From contig NZ_NXLO01000002.1 of NCBI RefSeq assembly GCF_003364295.1, forward strand, positions 186,001-250,000: a stretch of DNA of 64,000 nucleotides. Reading direction: 5' to 3'. The first letter of the stretch is position 1; each line of letters opens with the position of its first letter. This DNA comes from Helicobacter sp. MIT 99-5507 (GTDB lineage Bacteria > Campylobacterota > Campylobacteria > Campylobacterales > Helicobacteraceae). The position numbers were made by a program, and so were the translations under genes. The notes beneath the pieces were generated by a model, which saw only the letters and a program-made list of their open reading frames with translations, was not told where the DNA came from and made no database searches. Below, piece by piece: positions 49,540 to 58,896 of the stretch.

Positions 49540-50838
49540 TTGAGATTTTTAATATTTTTTATATTTATTTTATTTATAAGTGCCAAGCCAATAAATTTTA
49601 GTTTATATAAATTAGATTCAAATAATCCTAGCAATAAACCAGCATTGCTCGTAATATCTGGAATCCAAGGCGATGAGCCTGGGGGATTTAATGCTACATC
49701 AATACTTATAAAGCATTATAAAGTATATGATGGAAGCGTATGGGTAGTGCCAAATCTAAATCAATATAGCATTCTTAGAAATAATCGTGGAATCTATGGT
49801 GATATGAATAGAAAATTTGCAAAACTCGACAAAAGTGACCCTGAATATCAAATAGTGCAAGATATAAAAAAAATAATATTAGATGAAAATGTGATTAAAA
49901 TCTTACATTTACACGATGGAAGTGGTTTTTACAGGGAAGACTATATAAACAATATGCTTAATCAAAATAGATGGGGAAATTGCTCTGTAATAGATCAAGG
50001 CACACTATTTGAATATAATGATTTAAATGACAATATCTCTCAAGTAGTAGAATATATAAATGGCAATCTTTTAGATGAATTACATAGATATAGAGTTAGA
50101 AATACAAATACTGCAAATGGTGATATAGAACAAGAAAAAAGCCTGACATATTTTGCAACAATCAATAAAAAAATGGCATTTGCAAATGAAGCATCAAAAA
50201 GCTTGCCGCTAAATCAAAGAGTGTATTATCATCTACTTAGTATTGAGGGTATGATGAAAAGTATGAATATAAAATTTGAGCGAGATTTTAACCTTGATAT
50301 AAAAAGTATAGATAAATTGATAAATCATGAAGATACAAATATAGTAATAAATGATATCATCGAGCTACCATTATACAACATCAAGCCTGTTATAAATCAT
50401 TTTCCAATACAAAAAGAAAATATAGATTTTTATTCAAATACTCCTATTGTATGGCTTTTTAAAGATGAAAAAAACTATAGAATAAAGCATGGAAACAAAA
50501 ATCTAGTCTATCTAAAACCATTTTATACAGAATTTGATTATTCATTAAAAAATGTAAATATCATCATTGATAATAATGAAATAGAAATACCAATTGGCAC
50601 AATAATATCTATAAAAGATAGTTTTGAGATTCCACCGCTTCCATATAGAGTAAATGTGATAGGGTATTATAAAGATGGTGTGGATTCTGAAGTTGGAATC
50701 AAAATAAAAAAGAAAGATTTGATGGATAGATTTAGCATTGATAAAGATAACAAAAAATATAGAATTGAATTTTACAAACAAACAAAAGGACAAAAAGATA
50801 AATTTGCAGGAATGATAATAGTTGATTTCAAAGACTAA
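49540..50838 (+). CDS. csd4: Peptidoglycan DL-carboxypeptidase Csd4/Pgp1
   Basis: This M14-fold metallopeptidase trims peptidoglycan tripeptides and is required for helical cell shape in Helicobacter and Campylobacter. A signal peptide covers residues 1-15. The zinc ligands match the unusual Csd4 set: Gln43 and Glu46 in GIQGDEPGG and His125 in HLHDGSG, with Gln replacing the usual His. RNNRGIYGDMNR is the substrate-binding arginine region. Start is TTG with a weak upstream GGTGG. Its end overlaps acpS by 4 bases. Confidence 0.92.
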   Translation: MRFLIFFIFILFISAKPINFSLYKLDSNNPSNKPALLVISGIQGDEPGGFNATSILIKHYKVYDGSVWVVPNLNQYSILRNNRGIYGDMNRKFAKLDKSDPEYQIVQDIKKIILDENVIKILHLHDGSGFYREDYINNMLNQNRWGNCSVIDQGTLFEYNDLNDNISQVVEYINGNLLDELHRYRVRNTNTANGDIEQEKSLTYFATINKKMAFANEASKSLPLNQRVYYHLLSIEGMMKSMNIKFERDFNLDIKSIDKLINHEDTNIVINDIIELPLYNIKPVINHFPIQKENIDFYSNTPIVWLFKDEKNYRIKHGNKNLVYLKPFYTEFDYSLKNVNIIIDNNEIEIPIGTIISIKDSFEIPPLPYRVNVIGYYKDGVDSEVGIKIKKKDLMDRFSIDKDNKKYRIEFYKQTKGQKDKFAGMIIVDFKD

Positions 50839-51197
50839 TTACAAACTTGCACTACTGCTACTGCATAATCTTTATCATGGCTTATGGATAAATCTATATT
50901 TTTTATATTAAATCTTTTTATCACTGCAGAATCTAATTTAATTTTTGGTTTGCCTTTATCATCTTTATAAATACAAATATCACAGAATCTCAAATCCTTA
51001 CCAATCCCACATCCAAGAGCTTTTGACAAAGCTTCTTTTGTAGCAAAAAAACCAGAGATTCTGTTGATATTAAAGTTGTTATTATTTTTTACAAGTGATA
51101 TTTCATCATTATTTAGAATCTTTTTTAAAAAAGTCATATCATATTTTTTTACCAAAGATTCTATGCGTTTTATCGATACTAAATCAATTCCTATCAT
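50835..51197 (-). CDS. acpS: Holo-[acyl-carrier-protein] synthase
   Basis: AcpS transfers phosphopantetheine to acyl carrier protein. The 120 residues include Asp5 in IGIDLVSI and Glu55 in FFATKEALSKALG, the metal-binding pair. It overlaps fliL by 4 bases, as HP0808-HP0809. Confidence 0.95.
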   Translation of the reverse strand: MIGIDLVSIKRIESLVKKYDMTFLKKILNNDEISLVKNNNNFNINRISGFFATKEALSKALGCGIGKDLRFCDICIYKDDKGKPKIKLDSAVIKRFNIKNIDLSISHDKDYAVAVVQVCN

Positions 51198-51709
51198 TGA
51201 ATCGCATAATCTACAAAAAATATATTTCTTATTTTTCCATCGACTAAAAATTCATTTAATCTCTGCACTATTTCTTCTTTGGTTTTTTCTTTTCCTCTTG
51301 TGGTAGAAACTTCCTCTAATGATTTTGAAGATAAAACATCAATAATAGTATCTCTTATTGCTGGCAATTTGGTGACTATTTCATTTTGTAATTCAGGATT
51401 TGTCATCTCTAGTGATATTGTTGTTTTTAAATATCTTCTGCCACTTTGAGCAAGTAAATTTACTATAAATTGATCAAGCTGATAAATAGAACCAACTCTC
51501 ATATAATTTCCACTACTTGAAGCACCAATAGAGGCATTTCCTGTCTGTGCATTATCTTGAGTGACTGCATTTTGCATTTGAGCTGCTTCTTCTTGTGCTG
51601 GACTTTTAGTCATAAAATAAAATGCCACTCCAAGCAATAATGCAACTAGAATAAGCACTATAATAATTATCACAATAAACTTATTATTAGATTTTTTATC
51701 ATCAGCCAT
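51194..51709 (-). CDS. fliL: Flagellar basal-body-associated protein FliL
   Basis: A 171-residue inner-membrane protein of the flagellar stator zone. One membrane helix lies at about 10-32, followed by a linker and the SPFH-like periplasmic domain (YQLDQFIVNLL, RYLKTTISLEM). 44 bases separate it from rsmD. Confidence 0.93.
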   Translation of the reverse strand: MADDKKSNNKFIVIIIIVLILVALLLGVAFYFMTKSPAQEEAAQMQNAVTQDNAQTGNASIGASSSGNYMRVGSIYQLDQFIVNLLAQSGRRYLKTTISLEMTNPELQNEIVTKLPAIRDTIIDVLSSKSLEEVSTTRGKEKTKEEIVQRLNEFLVDGKIRNIFFVDYAIQ

Positions 51710-51753
51710 TTATTCAACCTTTTATAGAATCAAAGCTAGATTCTATCAAAATT

Positions 51754-52317
51754 TTAAAAATAATAACTAAGAGTGCTTCTGCCAAATTTTCTACTTTTAT
51801 ATAAACTTAGATTATTTAGCCTCTTAGGCATAACAAAGCTTGAAATATGCTCCATTATTACAATTTTATTTGATAAATCTAGCTTTGATAATAATGTAAA
51901 AATTACCTCATAATCAAGACAAAATGGTGGGTCTAAATACAAAATATCAAATTTGTTATTTTTACAAAATTGCTCTAAAAAAATAAGAGAATCTTCATTA
52001 TAAGCTACCAAATTTGGGCTATTAAATAGATTTATATTATTAAGCAAAATAGAAAAAGAACTAGAATCCTTTTCTATAAAAATCACTTTTTTTGCGCCTC
52101 TACTAAAAGCTTCAAATCCTATACTGCCATAACCTGCAAAAACTTCTATCAAAATTTTATCTTTTATAGAATCTTGTAGAGTATTAAATAAAGATTCTTT
52201 TACTATTGATTTTGTAGGACGCGTATTTGGCAAAATATCCATGTATAGAATCTTGCCTTTATGTTTTCCTGCAATTATCTTTATACTAGATTTATTGATT
52301 TTTTTTGAGGACATCAT
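51754..52317 (-). CDS. rsmD: 16S rRNA (guanine966-N2)-methyltransferase RsmD
   Basis: The protein has RPTKSIVKESLFN at the N-terminus, the SAM loop EVFAGYGSIGFEA and the catalytic DPPF motif. The start is one of two tandem ATG codons (52317 or 52314), overlapping the 3' end of the preceding gene by about 25 bases, so translation is probably coupled. A longer frame from 52353 is unlikely. Confidence 0.9.
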   Translation of the reverse strand: MMSSKKINKSSIKIIAGKHKGKILYMDILPNTRPTKSIVKESLFNTLQDSIKDKILIEVFAGYGSIGFEAFSRGAKKVIFIEKDSSSFSILLNNINLFNSPNLVAYNEDSLIFLEQFCKNNKFDILYLDPPFCLDYEVIFTLLSKLDLSNKIVIMEHISSFVMPKRLNNLSLYKSRKFGRSTLSYYF

Positions 52318-52714
52318 AAAGTTTATTTGCAAAATCAGCAAATATATTATCAATCTGTTCTTTTAGCGGGTCTATGTCATTTTTATTGTTTAATCCATTT
52401 ATAGAATCTAGAGATTTTCTTAGACTTGTAAGCTCGCTTATATCAAGCACATTATTTGCTTTTTGTGATTTTGGAAGTTTATTTAGATTTTCATAGAATA
52501 TAGATAAATCATTAAATAAAGATTCTCTATGTATTGGGCGTCTAATATCAGAATCTGCCCTAAATGTCGCTAGAGCAATTGGTTTATTTGTATTATCAAA
52601 AATAGTATCAGCAATCACAAAATCACAGCTTTCAATACTTGATATATAATCTTTTAGATACAAATTTAGTGTTTTTTGCAAAATTGGACTTTTGCAAGCT
52701 ATATTTATTTTCAT
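52292..52714 (-). CDS. Conserved hypothetical protein (HP0811-like by position)
   Basis: A 140-residue protein with an N-terminal strand-helix unit (KINIACKSPILQKTLNLYL, CDFVIADTIF) reminiscent of a small alpha/beta domain, and a helical C-terminal third. No motif allows a function. It lies between priA and rsmD, overlapping rsmD. Confidence 0.65.
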   Translation of the reverse strand: MKINIACKSPILQKTLNLYLKDYISSIESCDFVIADTIFDNTNKPIALATFRADSDIRRPIHRESLFNDLSIFYENLNKLPKSQKANNVLDISELTSLRKSLDSINGLNNKNDIDPLKEQIDNIFADFANKLYDVLKKNQ

Positions 52715-52725
52715 AAAAATCCTTT

Positions 52726-54576
52726 TTATAATAAATGCAATGGATCGATATCAATAGATACCTGCTTGTCTTTTAATAAATAGATACAAGCCAAAAGATC
52801 TTTTATATTGTGCGTCCTAAGTAGCATAAAATATCTCCAACTACCATTTATACGCTCTATTGGTGCTTTATTTAGCCCAACAATTTCAATAAATTTATTA
52901 GATTCTACTATCTTTTTACAAGATTCTATTAACTCTCTTGCGATCTTATCATTTTTATTGCTTGATGAAATCAAGGCTAATTTAACATACGGAGGATAAA
53001 AATCTTTTCTATGTTTTAATTCAAAAGATAAAAAATCTTCATAATCATTCAAAAATGACTTAAAAGTATTTTGATTTAGTGTTTGGATAAAAACCTCGCC
53101 ATCTTCTTTTCTAGCACAGCGTCCAGATATTTGATAAATAAGAGCCATGGATTTTTCAAATGCTCTAAAATCACTACTATTTAAGAGATTGTCAATACCT
53201 AGTATAACAGATAAATATACATTATGATAATCATGCCCTTTGCTTAGCATTTGAGTGCCAACCAAAATATCAATATTATTATCATTAAATTCATTTAGAA
53301 TCTTTTTTAATTTATTATCTGTTTTTATCTCATCTCTATCAAAAATCTCAATTCTATTTTGTGGAAATTTTTCTTTTAATTCTTTTGCAATTTCTTGAGT
53401 TCCTACATTTAATGCTACAAATTCATTACTGCCACAATTAGGGCAAATATCGCTTAATTTCTCCATATATCCACAATAATGACAAACTAGAGCATTCTTT
53501 TTTAAATGCACACTCATGGAAATAGAACAATTTTTACATTTTATACTATTACCACAAATATTGCACATAATCGTTTTAAAATTTGCACGAATTGGTATAA
53601 ATACGATTACTTGTTTTTTATTTTGTAATGTAGATTCTATTTTTTGCAATAAATTTGGTGTTAGCTTCGTGCTAGAATTTTCAAAAACAATCTCTTTTTT
53701 GCTATCAAAATATCTGCCTTTTAGTCGAAAAATCTCACCACTATTTTTAAAATGATAATAGCTAACAATGCTAGGTGTTGCACTGCCTAAGATTAGCTTG
53801 ATATTATGCTTTATTGATAGATATATGCTCAAATCTCTTGCATTGTATTTTGGAGTAGTATTTGATTTATACGCATCATCATGTTCTTCATCAACAATAA
53901 TCAATCCAAGATTCTGCAATGGTAAAAATAATGCCGAACGCGCACCTGCTATGATTCTGTATTTATGTAGATTCTCTAAATATTGATTTTTGTTTTTTTT
54001 TGTGATTTTTGAGTGCCAAATACAAACTAAATCTCCAAAAACATTTTTTAATCTTTTCTCCATTTGTGGAGTAAGTGAAATCTCTGGCATTAAAAATAAA
54101 ACATTTTTACCATTTTTTATAGTTTCTAAAATCATATTGATATAGATTTCTGTTTTTCCACTTCCTGTATCGCCAAACAATAATGTCTTTTTGTGATTTC
54201 TTATAAAATCTAATGCTAGATTCTGCGAATGATTTAGAGTATTGTTTAATAATATCGATTGAGTGTTTTTATCGATTTTTACATTATCTTTATGGTCAAG
54301 TGAAACAAACAAAGAAAAACAAAGCCCAAGATTTGCACAATAATAATTGCTAATAAAATTAGCTAAAGTAACTTGAATATCATTAAAATACAAATCTTTT
54401 GGTTTTGCCTCTAGTGTGTTAAAATCTGGCTTTTCACATTTAGAGATAACCACCCCTAGAGTATTTTTTTTCTTTATTTCTATATCTACTAATTGATAAT
54501 CTTTGATTTCTATATCGCTATGGTATGTTAGAGGTTGGAGATTTAATCTTAGTGGAGCAATATTGTAGTAATTCAG
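52726..54576 (-). CDS. priA: Primosomal helicase PriA, probable CTG start
   Basis: PriA restarts stalled replication forks. The first usual codon, GTG at 54453, would drop the N-terminal DNA-binding domain. The frame stays open to 54576 and reads NYYNIAPLRL then LQPLTYHS, the normal PriA N-terminus. The codon there is CTG with GGAG 5 bases upstream, overlapping the upstream stop as CTGA. This gives 616 residues, close to H. pylori PriA. Walker A GDTGSGKT is at 135-142; DEEH, helicase motifs and eight zinc-binding cysteines (CNICGN, CKNC, CHYCG, CPNCG) follow. Confidence 0.88.
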   Translation of the reverse strand: MNYYNIAPLRLNLQPLTYHSDIEIKDYQLVDIEIKKKNTLGVVISKCEKPDFNTLEAKPKDLYFNDIQVTLANFISNYYCANLGLCFSLFVSLDHKDNVKIDKNTQSILLNNTLNHSQNLALDFIRNHKKTLLFGDTGSGKTEIYINMILETIKNGKNVLFLMPEISLTPQMEKRLKNVFGDLVCIWHSKITKKNKNQYLENLHKYRIIAGARSALFLPLQNLGLIIVDEEHDDAYKSNTTPKYNARDLSIYLSIKHNIKLILGSATPSIVSYYHFKNSGEIFRLKGRYFDSKKEIVFENSSTKLTPNLLQKIESTLQNKKQVIVFIPIRANFKTIMCNICGNSIKCKNCSISMSVHLKKNALVCHYCGYMEKLSDICPNCGSNEFVALNVGTQEIAKELKEKFPQNRIEIFDRDEIKTDNKLKKILNEFNDNNIDILVGTQMLSKGHDYHNVYLSVILGIDNLLNSSDFRAFEKSMALIYQISGRCARKEDGEVFIQTLNQNTFKSFLNDYEDFLSFELKHRKDFYPPYVKLALISSSNKNDKIARELIESCKKIVESNKFIEIVGLNKAPIERINGSWRYFMLLRTHNIKDLLACIYLLKDKQVSIDIDPLHLL

Positions 54577-54794
54577 ATTTGCTCCAATTGATTTGTTAGA
54601 TTCCTTAATTTATCTTCTAGTTCAGCGTATTCTTGTGCTTTTTTGATATAAGCTTTTAAAATATCTTTGATATCTAAATTTTGTTTTGCAAATAAAGCTT
54701 CTACTTCACTTTTAGCATTTTTATTAATACATTCAATGCTTATTTGAATCCTTTTTCCATTTAGAATCAAATCTGCTCTAAGCCCTAAATCCAC
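54573..54794 (-). CDS. Small helical protein coupled to priA
   Basis: 73 residues: a short beta part (RADLILNGKRIQISIECIN) then a long charged helix (AKSEVEALFAKQ onward) ending in heptads. It could be a ZapA-like or other coiled-coil cytoskeletal factor, but no signature proves it. The stop overlaps the priA CTG start, and the start abuts the stop of the next upstream gene. Confidence 0.6.
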   Translation of the reverse strand: MDLGLRADLILNGKRIQISIECINKNAKSEVEALFAKQNLDIKDILKAYIKKAQEYAELEDKLRNLTNQLEQI

Positions 54795-55013
54795 CTATTT
54801 TTTCGCCTCATCTATTTTGTTTATCAAATCTTCATAACCTCTATCTCTTAATGCAAGCTCATCATATAAAGCATTTATTTGTCTATCTTTTTCTTGAGAT
54901 TCTGTTATTAATGCATTATTTTCTAATTGAAGTTTTTTATTTTCTTCATGCAATTCATTAATCCTAATTAACAACTCATCAACTTTTTGTGTAAGTCTGT
55001 CTAAAATACTCAT
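54795..55013 (-). CDS. Small coiled-coil protein (ZapB-like character)
   Basis: 72 residues, almost entirely a predicted coiled coil (KVDELLIRINELHEENKKL), similar in size and character to ZapB-type proteins. It is the first gene of the run leading to priA, fliL and acpS, and lies 87 bases from uvrB on the opposite strand. The function is not established from sequence. Confidence 0.6.
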   Translation of the reverse strand: MSILDRLTQKVDELLIRINELHEENKKLQLENNALITESQEKDRQINALYDELALRDRGYEDLINKIDEAKK

Positions 55014-55049
55014 TACAAACCCTTTGCTATCAAAAATTTTATAAAATAT

Positions 55050-55055
55050 TATAAT
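55050..55055 (+). promoter_or_regulatory. -10 element (TATAAT) upstream of uvrB
   Basis: TATAAT lies 45 bases before the uvrB ATG in the divergent region. Confidence 0.4.
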
Positions 55056-55100
55056 TGTAACAAAATAATAATTTAATTTTTAAGGCAATATATAAATATT

Positions 55101-57065
55101 ATGAGTAAATTTATATTAAATTCTGATTTCAAACCAGCAGGCGATCAGCCACAAGCAATAGAAATGCTAACAAATAGTATCAAAAATAAAAATCAATACC
55201 AAATGCTTCTTGGAGTTACAGGTAGTGGCAAAACTTACACAATGGCAAATATTATTGCAAATCTACAAATGCCAACACTAATAATGTCACATAACAAAAG
55301 CTTGTGTGCTCAACTTTATAGTGAATTTAAAAGTTTTTTTCCACAAAACAAAGTTGAATATTTTATATCACATTTTGATTATTATCAACCAGAAGCATAT
55401 ATCCCAAGAAGAGATTTATTTATAGAAAAAGATTCTAGTATTAATGATGATTTAGAGAGATATAGGCTATCTGCTACGACTTCACTTCTTGCATATGATG
55501 ATGTTATTGTAATAGCAAGTGTTTCTGCAAACTATGGCTTAGGGAATCCAAAAGAATATCTACAAATGATTGAAAAAATACAAATTGGAGATAGAAAAAA
55601 ACATAGAGATTTTTTAGAGCGATTAGTGAGTATGGGATATACACGAAGTCTCACACATTTAAAGCGAGGTGAGTTTAGAACAAATGGCGATGTGATTGAT
55701 ATTTATCCTGCATATATTGAAGATGAAGTCCTTAGAGTCGAATTTTTTGATGATGAAGTTGAAAAAATATCATTTATAGATTCTATTGATAGCAAAGAAT
55801 TAAGAAAACTAGATAGCTATGTCCTTTATGCAGCAAATCCATTTATAGTAGAGCAAGATAGGCTTAAGGGTGCTATAAATAGCATAGAAAGTGAATTAGA
55901 ATCTAGACTAATTGATTTTAAAGATAATGAAGTAGCTTATACTAGGCTAAAAAGCAGAACAGAATTTGATTTAGAAATGATAAAAGAAAATGGAATCTGC
56001 AAAGGAATAGAAAATTATGCGAGACATCTAACGGGTAAAAATCCAGGTGAAACGCCATATTGTTTAATTGATTATTTTGAATGTAAAAATAAACCATATC
56101 TAATAATAGTAGATGAATCTCATGTAAGTCTTCCACAATTTGGTGGTATGTATGCAGGTGATAGAAGTAGAAAAGAAGTGCTTGTAGAATATGGGTTTAG
56201 ATTGCCTAGTGCGCTAGATAATCGCCCGCTCAATTTTGATGAATTTATAAATAAAGCGCCACATTATCTATTTGTATCAGCAACACCAAGCGAACTAGAA
56301 CTAAATCTTAGCAAAGAAAATATTGCAGAGCAAATAGTCCGTCCTACAGGACTTTTAGATCCACTTTGTGAAATAAAAGATAGCAAAAAACAAGTTGAGC
56401 TTCTACATGATGAGCTAAAAATAGTAATAAATAGAGGCGAGAGGGCATTAGTAGGTGCGCTTACTAAAAAAATGGCAGAAGATTTATGTAAATATTACAA
56501 TGATTTGGGAATAAAATGTCAATATTTACATAGTGATATTGATGCGATTGAACGAAATCATTTAATAAGATCTCTTAGATTTGGTGAATTTGATGTGTTA
56601 ATTGGAGTAAATCTTTTACGAGAAGGGCTTGATTTGCCAGAAGTGAGCCTTGTAGCTATCCTTGATGCTGATAAAGAGGGTTTTTTGCGTAGCCAAACAA
56701 GCCTTATTCAAACTATGGGAAGAGCTGCAAGAAATGTAAATGGAAAAGTAATATTTTTTGCTCAAAAGATTACAAAAAGTATGCAAGCGGCACTTGATGA
56801 AAGTAATTATAGGCGAAACAAACAAGAAGCATTTAATAAAGCCAATAATATCACTCCACAAAGCACAAAAAGAAATATAGAAGATGAATTAAAGATTGCA
56901 AGCAGTGATGAAAAAATAAAGATAAAAGGTAAGATTCCAAAGAGTGAACGAAATAAAATCATAAAAGATTTGACAAAACAAATGCATACTGCTGCAAAAG
57001 CATTAGAATTTGAAGAAGCTGCAAGATTGCGTGATGAAATCGCAAAAATTAGAAATATGAAATAA
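55101..57065 (+). CDS. uvrB: UvrABC system protein B
   Basis: UvrB verifies damage in nucleotide excision repair. The 654-residue protein has Walker A GVTGSGKT at 38-45, the beta-hairpin region [25 protein letters not shown] in motif VI and a C-terminal UVR motif ([15 protein letters not shown]) for UvrC binding. Confidence 0.97.
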   Translation: MSKFILNSDFKPAGDQPQAIEMLTNSIKNKNQYQMLLGVTGSGKTYTMANIIANLQMPTLIMSHNKSLCAQLYSEFKSFFPQNKVEYFISHFDYYQPEAYIPRRDLFIEKDSSINDDLERYRLSATTSLLAYDDVIVIASVSANYGLGNPKEYLQMIEKIQIGDRKKHRDFLERLVSMGYTRSLTHLKRGEFRTNGDVIDIYPAYIEDEVLRVEFFDDEVEKISFIDSIDSKELRKLDSYVLYAANPFIVEQDRLKGAINSIESELESRLIDFKDNEVAYTRLKSRTEFDLEMIKENGICKGIENYARHLTGKNPGETPYCLIDYFECKNKPYLIIVDESHVSLPQFGGMYAGDRSRKEVLVEYGFRLPSALDNRPLNFDEFINKAPHYLFVSATPSELELNLSKENIAEQIVRPTGLLDPLCEIKDSKKQVELLHDELKIVINRGERALVGALTKKMAEDLCKYYNDLGIKCQYLHSDIDAIERNHLIRSLRFGEFDVLIGVNLLREGLDLPEVSLVAILDADKEGFLRSQTSLIQTMGRAARNVNGKVIFFAQKITKSMQAALDESNYRRNKQEAFNKANNITPQSTKRNIEDELKIASSDEKIKIKGKIPKSERNKIIKDLTKQMHTAAKALEFEEAARLRDEIAKIRNMK

Positions 57066-57177
57066 TATTTGATATCAGGTTTTATTGCTCTTAAGGAAAT
57101 ATTCAAAAAAAAAATGTTTAAATTTCATTAACTTTTATCCTAATGGATTTAAGAAATCTTTTTAAAAAGGAAAGAAA

Positions 57178-57726
57178 ATGAAAAGAAGTGGTTTTTCAAT
57201 GATTGAGTTGGTATTCGTAATCGTTATTTTAGGTGTGCTTGCTGCTGTTGCGGTTCCTAGATTTGTAACTACAAGGACAGATGCGCAAGTGGCAATGGCA
57301 AGAAGTGATATTGCTTCTACACTAAAGGCGATCCCTGCAAGAGTTTTTGCAGAAAATATAGATCCTACAGCATCAACTCCTACTGGATTTAGCTCTTGGG
57401 GAGAGTGGATGATAGATACAGGAGGACTTGATAGAGGTAGATGGAAAGCTGGAAATAGTGGAACTAGTAACAACCCAGGAATTGAACCACTTGGTAATGT
57501 TGTAACACAAAGTGGAAGCAATCAAACTGGCGGATGTGGACATATTATTCAATTAAATACAGCTACAGGAAATCTAATTTTTGATCCAGCCCAAATAAGC
57601 GGTGTAGGAGGCGGTGCAAATAGCGGTGGAAATAGTGGAACATTCTGCAAAGCTCTAAAAGAATCTTACCCAAGTGGTTCAAATAGAATTATCCCTCTTG
57701 CTACAACTGGAGCAGTGAAATTCTAA
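57178..57726 (+). CDS. Type IV pilin/pseudopilin-like protein
   Basis: The 182-residue protein has a class III leader: MKRSG followed by FSMIELVFVIVILGVLA, with cleavage after Gly5 and the required Glu at mature position 5. The rest is Gly/Ser/Asn-rich with two cysteines (C120 and C157) that could form a disulfide. AAGGAAAG precedes the ATG. No prepilin peptidase, ATPase or secretin is in the window, so its machine (T2SS, pilus or uptake) is unknown. The gene is richer in G and C than its neighbours. Confidence 0.8.
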   Translation: MKRSGFSMIELVFVIVILGVLAAVAVPRFVTTRTDAQVAMARSDIASTLKAIPARVFAENIDPTASTPTGFSSWGEWMIDTGGLDRGRWKAGNSGTSNNPGIEPLGNVVTQSGSNQTGGCGHIIQLNTATGNLIFDPAQISGVGGGANSGGNSGTFCKALKESYPSGSNRIIPLATTGAVKF

Positions 57727-57739
57727 ATACTTTCTTAAC

Positions 57740-57768
57740 AGAATTCTAAGTTTGAGGCTTAGAATTCT
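57740..57768 (+). terminator. Hairpin after the pseudopilin gene
   Basis: A perfect 11-base inverted repeat (AGAATTCTAAG / CTTAGAATTCT) with a 7-base loop lies 14 bases after the stop, followed by an AT-rich stretch. Confidence 0.65.
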
Positions 57769-57860
57769 AAATTATTACTTCCAACTATATGGCTTTATTG
57801 TGTGAAATCTGCTATATTATAAGACTTGATTAAAATTTAAACTTTATAAAAGGTAATTTT

Positions 57861-58655
57861 GTGGGAATTGTTATTACTATTACTTCAGGCAAAGGTGGTG
57901 TTGGTAAATCAACTGCTGTTGGAAATATATCTGTTGGTTTAGCAAATCGTGGAAAAAAAGTCGTAGCAATAGATTTCGATATAGGACTTAGAAATCTTGA
58001 TATGATTTTAGGTCTTGAAAACAGAATAGTCTATGATGTAATCGATGTTATGGAAGGTAAATGCAATCTAAACCAAGCATTAATTAATGATAAAAGAACA
58101 AAATCTCTATATTTTTTACCAGCATCTCAAAATAAAGATAAAAATATTCTTGATAAAGACAAAGTAAAGATTCTAATTGAAGAATTAAAGCAAAATTTTG
58201 ATTTTATTATTATTGATTCACCAGCGGGTATTGAAAGCGGATTTGAACACGCTATTTTTTGGGCTGATAGAGCGCTTATTGTAGTAACTCCAGAGGTTAG
58301 CAGTGTGCGAGATGCTGATAGAGTCATTGGTATAATTGATGCAAAAAGTGATAAAGCAAAAAATGGGGAAGAGGTGGCAAAACATCTAATCATAAATAGA
58401 ATCAAGCCTGATTTGATAAAAAAAGGTGACATGATGAGTAGTGATGATGTGCTTACCATACTTGGAATCCCTCTTATTGGGCTAATACCAGAAGATGAAA
58501 AAATAGTATCAGCGACAAATAGTGGAGAACCAGTAATTTATAACAAAAAAACAAAAAGCGCAAAAGCATATGAAAGAATAAGCGATCGAATATTAGGCAA
58601 AGATGTGCCTTTTATAGTAGAAAATGATAGCTTTTTTAGCAGATTTTTTAAATAA
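57861..58655 (+). CDS. minD: Septum site-determining ATPase MinD
   Basis: MinD places the division site with MinE. The 264-residue protein starts with GTG (AAAAGG upstream) and has the deviant Walker [10 protein letters not shown] at 10-18. The C-terminal FFSRFFK is an amphipathic membrane-targeting helix. minE follows after 10 bases. Confidence 0.97.
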   Translation: MGIVITITSGKGGVGKSTAVGNISVGLANRGKKVVAIDFDIGLRNLDMILGLENRIVYDVIDVMEGKCNLNQALINDKRTKSLYFLPASQNKDKNILDKDKVKILIEELKQNFDFIIIDSPAGIESGFEHAIFWADRALIVVTPEVSSVRDADRVIGIIDAKSDKAKNGEEVAKHLIINRIKPDLIKKGDMMSSDDVLTILGIPLIGLIPEDEKIVSATNSGEPVIYNKKTKSAKAYERISDRILGKDVPFIVENDSFFSRFFK

Positions 58656-58665
58656 GGTTGTTTAA

Positions 58666-58896
58666 ATGTTTTTTTGGAAAAAGAATAAATCTGCAGATGA
58701 TGCAAAAAATAGGCTTGTAGTAGCTCTGGCTCATGATAGAACATCAAATATACCATATATGGAAGATATGAAGAATGAGATTCTAGCAGTTATTAGAAAA
58801 TATACACAAACAAACAAAATAGATATAAAGGCAGATTCTAATCAAAATGTAAATATGTTAGAAATAGAAATTATACTAAATGAAAAAGATACATAA
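58666..58896 (+). CDS. minE: Cell division topological factor MinE
   Basis: The 76 residues have an N-terminal membrane-binding segment (FFWKKNKSADDA), RLVVALAHDR for MinD activation, and the MLEIEI dimerisation strand. Its end overlaps the deacetylase start by 17 bases. Confidence 0.95.
   Translation: MFFWKKNKSADDAKNRLVVALAHDRTSNIPYMEDMKNEILAVIRKYTQTNKIDIKADSNQNVNMLEIEIILNEKDT

Noticed and set aside
57105-57114. Run of ten A between uvrB and the pseudopilin gene
   Set aside because: It could tune a promoter, but no -35 or -10 boxes are placed clearly enough around it.
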